Of a stretch of 36,717 nt of DNA, positions 28,671 through 36,717 are shown one piece after another. Positions within the stretch are counted from its first letter, which is position 1; each line of letters opens with the position of its first letter. The position numbers were made by a program, and so were the translations under genes. The notes beneath the pieces were generated by a model. The model made no database searches and had not been told where the DNA came from. It was given only the letters and a program-made list of their open reading frames with translations. Source of the stretch: Chalciporus piperatus (lineage: Eukaryota; Basidiomycota; Agaricomycetes; Boletales; Boletaceae); assembly GCA_038093975.1 (NCBI GenBank), contig JBBPTG010000239.1:1-36717 (forward strand). The letters run 5' to 3'.

Positions 28671-29889
28671 GTGTCGAGCAACCCCGCCGCATCTCAGCGC
28701 GCCGCGTCCCCTGTACCTTCCATCCAGTGGAACGGTATACTTGATCTTCCCGCCGTCGAGAACAACCCCGACTTCCTCAACGTCATCGCGAAGCTCGGAA
28801 ACGCTGTAGAGGCATATCCAGCCTTTACCAACATCATCGCGGATCTCGAGTGAGAGAATGCTCGTGTTCAGGAAGAAGTCGCTCGTACTCGGGCACGATT
28901 CGAAGAAGAAGAGAGGAGGTTCATCGAACAGTACTCAGTGCCTATCGCGCCAAGGCCTGACTACTCCGACCTCTACGTCGACTGGTTGGAAGAACCGGTA
29001 ATTCCCCCTTACCCACGTCACGTATCAACTGTTAACCCCGCCGATCTTCAGATTGACCATCGTCGTTATCCATCGCTCCCTCCCATCGAGGCTATTCGGG
29101 CACCGTCGCCGCCCAACCCCCAGCAGATATTAGCCGACGCCTTCGGCGTTGAAGAATTGTTCTACCGTGCCTCCTCCATCCCCAGAGCCCCAACCCCGCT
29201 CGCTGAGCCCGTCGATTGGACAGGTGTCAATGAGGATCTTTCTGCTCTTCAACACAAATTCCCCATTGGAATCTCTGGTCGTACGGAAAGTTTCCGCCGC
29301 GCTCTCTATCACACGCTTATATCCCCGGCAGGTGAGAACGCGATTCGAGAGAACCTTAACGATCGGATACGTGAACGCCGACGAAGCGACAGGTTACTTA
29401 GAGGTATCCCAGAGGACGCCGATATACGTATTAAGGAGAGAGTATCAACCCCGCGTCCTACTCGCTGCACTCGCCGCCCTAAGCCTCTCGTCCCTCTTAG
29501 GAAGATTCGCCCAGTACAACTTACAGGGCTTCCTACTACTTTTATACCTCATCTTCGGCCACGTAATTCTCTCAGACGACCTACGCGTTACCTTTGACTT
29601 CGCCTACATACTCGTATCTCACAGGAATCGTCCAGTAGCACCACCTACCCCTCCCCTTTCCCCTGTGGTATCACAAGCAGAGTTAGAAGAGGACAGAGAA
29701 TCAATACCAGGATTGGTAGAGTCTGATAGTGAAGACGAAGGAGGACTAAGAGAAACAAACGCACCAGGAGTGCAACTTTACTACCCCGCACCTCATTCCA
29801 TCAGGAGAAGCATTCCACCGCCACCTTATCAGAGAGACGCCCCTGCTTCGTTATCGGGAGAAACCCTTGAAGGATCTCAGGAGATCTGA
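28671..29889 (+). pseudogene. Decayed upstream ORF of the chromovirus
   Basis: A frame starts at GTG 28671 (SSNPAASQRAASPVPS), likely a mutated ATG since TAA precedes it. TGA at 28851-28853 interrupts it, then it continues with ENARVQEEVARTRARFEEEE (coiled-coil-like), YSDLYVDWLEE and RTESFRRALYHTLISP to a stop at 29597. From about 29628 another frame carries an acidic, Pro-rich tail (RPVAPPTPPLSP, LVESDSEDEGG) to 29889. It resembles the extra ORF preceding gag that I recall from basidiomycete gypsy elements; function unknown. Loss by several mutations contrasts with intact gag-pol. Confidence 0.5.
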
Positions 29890-29930
29890 AATAAATCTAG
29901 TTTTATCTCTTCCATTCTAGTGCATCAAAA

Positions 29931-31133
29931 ATGTCGGTTCTTGCCCCAGACTTAGCAGCTGCCTTAACGGGCATTCTCGGACATCGTGACGCATCCATAC
30001 GGGATCTTGGAACACAGTTGAGACTCGCGTTAGAAACAATGACGGATCAGCTTACCAACGCTCAGAGGGTAAATCAAAATCTAAACAATAATGTCTTGCA
30101 GCTTGAAGCGCAAGTACAAGCCATTCAAGTACCTGGCGCAATACCAGCTCCTACGGTCGGACCTAGCGGACCTAAGCTATCCAAAATCGTCAAAGATCCA
30201 GGAGACTATGACGGATCTAGAGGAAGGAAGTTCGAAGAATGGTGGACAAGAGTCCGTGCATGGATAGATGAAAACAACACCGTGTTAACCGGAATGACGG
30301 CGATCAGAGCTATCCTTAGTCGAATGACAGGAGGAGACGCCGCTACTTTCTCACGAGCCATGACACATGACATCTTGGAAAATGGAACCACATATACTTC
30401 CGCCGAGTTCCATAAACGTATCACCGATCAATTCCGCTCGGGTAACGAAGTGGAATATCACCGCAATCAGATCAAGAATCTGAAACAAGGCAAGATGTCT
30501 ATGGAGAAATTCCTTACCACGTTCCAGACTCATCGCCTTATGGACGATTGGAACGATGCGCGACACATCGAACTTCTAGAGCTAAACGCAGATCCGGAAA
30601 TCACACATCGGATCTTAATGGAAAAAGGTCGACTCGACAAATATGACACATATGTCGAAGAGTTACGCCTCCTTGCAGGAAGGAAACAGCTTATCTCCAT
30701 GATCAAGACAGGAACCGCAGGTGATACCCCGCGATATAAATATACCAACACGGGCACACAACCGGGTCGTGGTGCCCCAATGGATATAGGTTCTGCCGAA
30801 ATCGAAGAAGGAGAAATTGTGGAAGAAGAAGAAGAAGCATCATCTGCCGTAAAGGCGGCCACAAGCAATTCCAAAGAGAAGAAACAAGGAAATTGTTGGA
30901 ACTGTGGGAAACCGGGACATCCGAAACAGCAATGTCCGGTGCCTAGTACCAAATGCAAGGGCTGTGGTTGGTCACGAGGCGAACACAAACGTGCCTGCAA
31001 ACTTCAGAAGAGACAGGTGAGAGAACTGTCTACCGAATCTAGTGCTCTTGAAGGCCGTTCATTCGACGAAATGAAGGCTTACTTCTACGATATGAAAGAT
31101 ATCGAAATGAAGGGAAAAGGCAAAGCGGCCTGA
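29931..31133 (+). CDS. gag: Gag protein of the chromovirus, 400 aa
   Basis: ATG 29931 to TGA 31131-31133. Residues 1-70 form a predicted coiled coil (long stretch of Leu, Gln, Asn heptads). Residues 85-260 match the retrotransposon Gag capsid region (DYDGSRGRKFEEWWTRV, HRNQIKNLKQG, MSMEKFLTTFQTH). An acidic linker follows (EEGEIVEEEEEA). A CCHC zinc knuckle is at 322-335 (CWNCGKPGHPKQQC, CX2CX4HX4C), and a second, variant Cys/His cluster starts at 342 (CX2CX6HX3C). Gag forms the cytoplasmic particle and binds the RNA. A slippery heptamer lies five codons before its stop and leads into pol. Confidence 0.9.
   Translation: MSVLAPDLAAALTGILGHRDASIRDLGTQLRLALETMTDQLTNAQRVNQNLNNNVLQLEAQVQAIQVPGAIPAPTVGPSGPKLSKIVKDPGDYDGSRGRKFEEWWTRVRAWIDENNTVLTGMTAIRAILSRMTGGDAATFSRAMTHDILENGTTYTSAEFHKRITDQFRSGNEVEYHRNQIKNLKQGKMSMEKFLTTFQTHRLMDDWNDARHIELLELNADPEITHRILMEKGRLDKYDTYVEELRLLAGRKQLISMIKTGTAGDTPRYKYTNTGTQPGRGAPMDIGSAEIEEGEIVEEEEEASSAVKAATSNSKEKKQGNCWNCGKPGHPKQQCPVPSTKCKGCGWSRGEHKRACKLQKRQVRELSTESSALEGRSFDEMKAYFYDMKDIEMKGKGKAA
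31112..31118 (+). promoter_or_regulatory. Putative -1 ribosomal frameshift heptamer (gag-pol)
   Basis: G GGA AAA in the gag frame fits the X XXY YYZ pattern. After a -1 slip the frame stays open from 31118 through to the end of pol, and the pol frame has no ATG or GTG before 31244. No downstream pseudoknot was worked out. Confidence 0.6.
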
Positions 31134-34100
31134 ATGATCTGGGCAAACGGACCGCAACTAACTCGTTAGGAAAATCTGTAAACTATTCACACAGTCAAAC
31201 GGGGTCTCATGTTGATCATGAGCTTGGCCTGGACTCTAGTCAGGTGCTTAATTCCGTTTCCATAATCCGATATCTTTCCGAAAACCCAGGACCACGTTTC
31301 ATTCGCACGACGGATCGAGAATTGAAGCTATCTACTTCCATCGCTTCGCAACGCCTCCCTTCTGCTTTCACACGAGCAGAGGCACTTCTTGATTCAGGAG
31401 CTAACGCTATCTTCGTTGATCGGAGATGGGCTGATAAAATCAAATTACCCCTCGTGCAACTCAGACATCCACTTACGGTATACAACGTGGACGGAACACA
31501 TAACTCCGCTGGACAGATAACACACTGTGCGGAGATCATTATCCATTTCAACGGACATCGTGAGAAGGCCATTGCAGAAGTCACTGATCTTGGAAAGAAT
31601 CAGATGATACTAGGATACGCATGGCTGAAGCAACACAATCCGGAGATAGATTGGAATAAAGGAACGGTTCACATGACACGTTGTCCTTGGTCTTGTTCCG
31701 TCTTACGAGATAAACCACCGTTCGCACGCCAACTTGATGATGAAGAACGAAATTCTCTTCGTCATATCAACGCCGCAAAAAGGGAGGTACCTGAACCAAA
31801 AATGGAAAAGATTCCGGAAGAACTTGTTCCAAAAGAATATCACAAGTATATTCACCTGTTCAAGAAAAAGGAATCTGAACGCATGCCAACCCGTAAACCG
31901 TGGGATCATGCAATTGACTTGAAAGACACCTACAAGCCGAAAAAGGGTCGTCTTATCCCACTATCTGTCACGGAACAAGAAGAAGTCAGCGCATTCATTG
32001 ATGATCAGCTCAAGAAAGGATACATTCGTCCTTCCAAATCTGAGCAGACTTCTCCCGTGTTCTTCGTACCTAAGAAAGATGGCAAGAAACGCATGGTTCA
32101 AGATTACCGTTATCTGAATGAACACACGGTGAAAAACAATTATCCGCTACCTCTCATTTCCCAATTGGTTGATAAACTGAAAGGCGCAAAACTGTTTACC
32201 AAAATGGACTTGCGTTGGGGATACAACAACATCCGCATCAAAGAAGGCGATGAATCTAAAGCCGCATTCGTGTGCTTCCGTGGCGCCTTCGAACCCTTGG
32301 TCATGTACTTCGGATTATGCAATTCTCCTGCGACATTTCAAACCATGATGAACGACATCTTCTCGGATATGGAAGACGCCGTTGTTGTCTACATTGATGA
32401 CATCATGATCTTTACCAAATCCGACGACCCTGCTGTCCATGCCAAAATAGTCAGAGAAGTTCTTCGTCGCCTAGAAGAGAATGACCTCTTCGTCAAACCA
32501 GAGAAATGTGTCTTCCATACCAAAGAAGTAGAATTCTTGGGAATGACAATTACTCCCGAGGGAATCAGGATGGATGACGATAAGGTCAAGGCAATCACCG
32601 AATGGCCAACTCCGACAAATGTCAGAGGTGTCAGAAGCTTCCTTGGGCTAGCAAACTTCTATCGCCGTTTCATTCAAGACTACGCTCAAGTGGCTAGACC
32701 CTTGAATGATCTTACCAAGAAGGACACGAAATTCGCATGGGAAGATGCGCAGAAGAACGCCTTCAACACGTTGAAACAGAAGTTCATCTCCGCTCCCATA
32801 CTCGCTTTCCCAGACAATGACAAACGCTTCCGTCTAGAATCGGATGCATCTAATTACGCCACGGGTGCTGTTCTATCTATAGAGCAAGGAGACAAATGGC
32901 ATCCCGTCGCTTTCTCTTCCCATTCCATGTCACCGGAAGAACGCAACTACCCCATTGCGGATAAAGAGATGCTAAGCGTTATCAGAAGTCTAGAACAATG
33001 GAGACATTATCTGGAAGGTTCCAAGCACGAGTTTGAAATCTGGAACGATCACGCGAACCTTCAGTTCTTCATGACTCGGCAAGATCTAAATCGACGCCAA
33101 GCACGCTGGTCTCAATATCTTAGCCGATTCAATTTCAAATGGTTACACAAGGCAGGTTCCCAAATGGGAAAAGCCGATGCCTTATCAAGAAGAGAAGATC
33201 ACGCAATCGGTATCGAAGCAGATAACAAAGCTGTCCTTGTAATACCTCCGGACAGAATAGCTGCCACGTCAACTGTTCAACTCTCAACCGATTCCGATCT
33301 GATCAAGAATAAAATCAGAAAAGCAACCTTCAAAATACGTGAAACAGAAGTCATGAAACTCTGTAAAGAACACGGCATTTGTGAAGAGTCTGATGGGATT
33401 CTGATTGACAAGAAAGGAAGGTTATACGTTCCTGAAGAAGAAGATCTCCGCATGGAGATTATTCGACTTCATCACGACACGCCCGTTGCTGGACATCCCG
33501 GATATGAAAAGACAATTGAACTGCTACAGCGCAGTTACACATGGCCAGGAATGGCTACGCTCGTGAAGGACTACGTCTCACGCTGTGACAGATGTGCACG
33601 TTTCAAAGGAATAAACTATGCTCCTTCTGGAAAACTCCGTCCCCTCGAAGTTCCGGATCTTCCCTGGGAACATATCTCTGCAGATTTCACTACCGATCTG
33701 CCACTCTCGAATGGATTCGATTCTATTCTTGTAGTAGTCGACAGATTCTCCAAAGAAGTCGAATTCATTCCGTGCAACAAGACAGTCACCGCTCTCGACA
33801 CCGCTCGTCTTTACCTAACCCATGTGTGGAAACATCATGGACTTCCTAAAACCATCATATCGGACCGAGGTCCGCAATTCGCATCTCAAGTGATGAAAGA
33901 CATATGCAAACGTCTTGGCATTACGCCCAAACTCTCCACCGCCTTTCATCCACAGACTGATGGACAAACTGAACGTATGAATCGAGATCTACAACAGTAT
34001 CTCCGCCTATTCACGTCAGAAAAGCAAGAAGAATGGACTGATTGGTTGCCAATTGCGCAATTCTCATATAACTCGAAGAAGCAAGCTTCTACATCTAAGG

Positions 34101-34614
34101 CACCTTTCAACGTCACGCACACATATTCTCCAAGAATGGGAATAGAGAATTACACGTCTAAAGCACCAGCTGCTACGGACTTTGTTGACACACTCGCCAA
34201 CACGTTGAAAGAAACCAAAGATAACATAATAGAAGCTCAGAAACGTATGAAGACGCAAGCCGACAAACATCGTTCTGAATCACCATCTTACGAAATTGGT
34301 CAGAAAGTCTGGTTGTCTACAGCTAATCTCCGCCTGGCGCAGAGATCTAAGAAACTTTCCCCACGATGGTTAGGCCCTTACGAAATCACAACCCTGATTG
34401 GACGGAACGCACTACGTTTGAAGCTTCCGCGTACCATGAAAATTCACCCCGTCATTAATGTTTCACGTGTCAAACCATATAAGGACAGGTTACGGAAGCA
34501 AACCGTTGACAAGCCTGGGCCTGTGATTGTGACAGAAGACAGAGATGATGAATATGAGGTGGATTACATCGTTGATTCTCGTTTACAGGGAAAAACCCTG
34601 AAATACCTCGTGCA
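31118..34614 (+). CDS. pol: Pol polyprotein of the chromovirus, C-terminus lost
   Basis: Frame -1 relative to gag. Numbering from the GTG at 31244: aspartic protease LLDSGAN (Asp50), reverse transcriptase with YIDD (383-386), RNase H from FRLESDAS (about 530) to WNDHANLQFF, integrase zinc finger H-H-C-C (about 745-787, ending CDRCARFK), integrase core Asp near 814, Asp near 873 and Glu near 909 (QTDGQTERMN), GPY segment at 1044-1046 and chromodomain start EVDYIVDSRLQ...KYLVH at 1103-1123. A chromodomain should continue with WKGY; instead the terminal repeat of the 2.88-kb element supplies ISNTAKSLKLLE and a stop at 34654. Known role: processing, cDNA synthesis and integration, with the chromodomain steering integration to chromatin. 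Confidence 0.92.
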
Positions 34615-34668
34615 CATCAGCAACACTGCAAAAAGTCTGAAGTTACTGGAATGACTGGATCAGTTAAA
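34615..34668 (+). repeat. Terminal repeat of element copy 2
   Basis: Identical to the reverse complement of 16365-16418 over the 54 bases. It directly follows KYLVH of the pol chromodomain, with CA as the last host bases. Confidence 0.9.
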
Positions 34669-35140
34669 CCAGTACGCCAGTTGCTCAGTTGCCCAGTCAT
34701 CCAGTCAGCCAGTCATTTCAGTAATCTCATTGGTTCATTAGCCCAGTCACTTCAGTAGTCTCAGTAGCTCAGTAGTCCAGTGTTCCAGTCATCCAGTTAT
34801 CTCAGTAGCCTAGTAGCCCAGTGTCCCAGTCATGTAGTCATCTCAGCAGCCTAGTAGCCCAGTGCCCTAGTTATCCAGCAATCCAGTTGTCTCATTACTC
34901 CAGCCATTCAGTATTCCAGTATTCCAGTAATCTAGTCACTCAGTGGTCCAGTAATCCAGTAGTCTCAGTAATCCAGTCACTCAGTGATCCAGTAATCTAG
35001 TCACTCCAGTCACTCCAGTCACACAAGTGACACCAGTAACCCAGCCACCAGTCACTCCCAGTCACCTCAGTAACCCAGTAATCCAGTCACCCAGTCACCT
35101 CAGTAATCCAGTCACCCAGTAATCCAGTCACCCAGTCCCA
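34669..35140. repeat. Subterminal CAGT array of copy 2
   Basis: Counterpart of 15835-16364 in reverse orientation, with a few unit gains and losses. Confidence 0.85.
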
Positions 35141-35329
35141 ATTACTAGTTCACTATATCTTATGATTAATTCACACCTTATGACAGTTCAGAAAATGCGA
35201 AATATATTATGTCTAACTATTACATGTATTGTGGTACAATAGTTACAAGTTAATGAAGTGCCATGCAACACGAGCAGCTATGTACGAGGTGAGTAGGTGT
35301 GTTAGTCAACAAATAAACACGAACCTCTG

Positions 35330-36090
35330 AAGCCAGCGGGGCTGTTGAGCCCGCGCCGGCCATGTGTTGGTGTCGAGGTTGAAGGTGGGAGGTGGTTGGG
35401 GGGAGACAACCCAAGCGGCTGTCGTTGAAGTGAGTGGATGAGGTGATGGGTGAGGAAACACGAACCTCGTGATGCCAGCGGGGCTGCTGAGCCCACGCCG
35501 GCCGTTTTTTTTACGATCGAGTTTGAGGGAGCGAGGTGGTGGGGGGGAGACAGCCCGAGCGGCTCTGTACGAGGTGAGAGAGGATGGTGGTGGGTGAGGA
35601 AAAACACACCATGTGCTGCCGGTGGGGCTGTTGAGCCCACGCCGGCCATCGAGTTCGAGGTCGAGGTTGTTTGAGGCTTTGGAGGTGGTGGTGGTTCGTA
35701 CGGCCCGAGCGGCTCTGTACGAGATGAGAGGTGGTGGTGGTGGGTGAGGAAGAACACACCGTGTGCTGCCGGCAGGGCTGTTGAGCCCTCGCCGGCCGCA
35801 TTTTCGCATTTTCGTCGTTTTCGTGTCGAGAGTGGTGTGGTAGGTGGTAGTGGGCCGAGCAGTGCAAGCGGCTGTTTGCGGGGTGAGCGGGTGGCTTATC
35901 ACTCACCTCGTGAAGCCGGCGGGGCTGTTGAGCCCACGCCGGCCGCGTTTTCGCATTTTTGTCGTTTTCTTGTCGAGAGTGAGGTGGTAGGTGGCAGCAG
36001 GCTGTTTGCGAGGTGAGCGGATGTGGTGGTGAGCGAGTTTTCACTCACCTGGCGATGCCGGCGGGGCTTTTGAGCACTCGCCGGCCGTTT
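35330..36090. repeat. GC-hairpin units of copy 2
   Basis: Six units spaced about 145 bp apart, each with the GCCGGCG/CGCCGGC arms and GGGCT/AGCCC inner stem. Substitutions such as the missing pairing at the outermost unit (CCAGCGGGGC, about 35333) are partly shared with copy 1. Confidence 0.85.
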
Positions 36091-36239
36091 TGCTGTTGTT
36101 GAGGTGTGGTGTAGTGGTGAGAGAGAGTCGAAGAGGTGGCGCGGCAAATTCAACATGGTCACGTGACTTTTTCGCGCGGATTTTGTGTCAAGTCCGAGCA
36201 TTAGGGAAATGTGGCTACACTTTATTAGGATCTCCTACA

Positions 36240-36717
36240 CTAGATAGCTACCATATTTTTGTACACTTGTGTATGCTTTTTTGTACACTTTCAATAGGTT
36301 TGATCTCCACATACTTTGCTACACTTGTAACTACACACTTACTGCGCTTTTTTGTACACTTTTGCTACACTCTAACCTAATACACTTTCCCACACTTGTA
36401 ACTACACATTTACTACGCTTTTTTGTACACTTTTGTTACACTCAATCTAGCTACACTTTCCTACACATTTGATTCAAGTTTTACTACGCTTTTTTGTTAC
36501 ACTTTGCTACACTCAATCACTACACTTGTAACTACACTTTTAGTACACTTTTTTGTCCACTTTAGCTACACTCTATGACTACACACTTTCCCACACATTT
36601 CACTACACTTTTACTACGCTTTTTTGTACACTTTTGCTACACTCAATCTAGCTACACTTTCCCACACTCTTGACTACACTTTTACTACGCTTTTTTGTAC
36701 ACTTTGCTCACTCAATC
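36240..36717. repeat. 70-bp AT-rich array of copy 2, cut by the window edge
   Basis: At least seven units with ACTACGCTTTTTTGTACACT, the reverse complement of the array at 14080-14730. Confidence 0.88.

Larger units (their letters stand above)
28054..34614 (+). mobile_element. Ty3/gypsy chromovirus, interrupted by element copy 2
   Basis: Begins TGTTACGAACG at the break in CHAT3. It has a TATA box, a decayed upstream ORF, gag with a zinc knuckle, and pol in the order protease, reverse transcriptase, RNase H, integrase, GPY segment, start of a chromodomain. That order and the chromodomain define chromoviruses. The 3' end and 3' LTR are displaced beyond the window by the insertion at 34614/34615. 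Gag and pol frames are open, so the element was probably competent until recently. Confidence 0.85.
34615..36717. mobile_element. Copy 2 of the structured TIR element, inverted, runs off the window
   Basis: Reads as the reverse complement of copy 1 from its right end: terminal repeat, CAGT array (34669-35140), unique AT piece (35145-35290), GC-hairpin units (about 35330-36090), the spacer with GTCACGTGAC (about 36160), and the 70-bp AT-rich array (about 36240 to the edge). Identity to copy 1 is very high by eye, with a few substitutions and small indels. Its sixth hairpin (36059-36086) is fuller than the shortened one at 14901-14919, so copy 1 is not the parent of that piece. About 0.8 kb should lie beyond the edge. 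Confidence 0.85.

Noticed and set aside
29149..29627. Hydrophobic open frame in the chromovirus 5' region
   Set aside because: The other frame (to 29597) has coiled-coil and charged residues continuous with ORF1, so the hydrophobic stretch is a shadow up to about 29627.

Overview
The window looks like chromosomal DNA of a filamentous basidiomycete, most likely an agaricomycete. Genes are split by many short GT-AG introns of about 50 bases, including very small exons. The recognisable families fit such a fungus: S10 serine carboxypeptidase, GH16 beta-glucanase, TOK-type potassium channel, multi-repeat TPR-CHAT proteins and a chromodomain-type Ty3/gypsy retrotransposon. There are no bacterial operons, rRNA or tRNA genes that I can see. 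All calls come from reading the sequence; no database search was possible.

Layout. 1-1521 is the 3' part of a serine carboxypeptidase gene. 2557-3894 is an intact gene for a polytopic membrane protein of unknown function. 4693-5562 is a decayed GH16 glucanase that has lost its catalytic core. 5925-9134 (minus) is an intact 1069-residue TPR-CHAT protein (CHAT1). 9799-10679 is a fragment of a potassium channel. 11279-16984 is a tandem family of three related genes of unknown function (A, B, C). C is split by a 2.88-kb element bounded by terminal inverted repeats. 17445-20386 (minus) is a second TPR-CHAT gene (CHAT2), broken by one frameshift and a lost start codon. 21186-27260 is a graveyard of gene pieces: proteasome ATPase RPT6 (twice), aspartokinase, a second potassium-channel fragment and an unidentified gene. 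27512-28053 is the 3' end of a third TPR-CHAT gene (CHAT3). It is interrupted at 28053/28054 by a chromovirus (LTR, decayed ORF1, gag, pol). The chromovirus is itself interrupted inside its chromodomain at about 34614 by a second, inverted copy of the 2.88-kb element, which runs off the right edge.

The most interesting object is the repeated element. It has 54-bp terminal inverted repeats with one mismatch, long subterminal arrays of short CAGT-containing units in opposite orientation at the two ends, about nine 70-bp AT-rich tandem repeats, and six units of about 145 bp that each carry a strong GC-rich hairpin. No transposase is visible. The two copies are nearly identical and both sit in coding sequence, so it looks like a recently active non-autonomous DNA transposon with unusual internal architecture. 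Next in interest are the three-layer nesting at the right end, which predicts what lies outside the window, and a -1 frameshift heptamer joining gag and pol.

The genes do not form a pathway. The window is a duplication- and transposon-rich accessory region. Only the carboxypeptidase, the membrane protein, CHAT1, perhaps family member A, and the gag-pol reading frames up to the insertion look intact.
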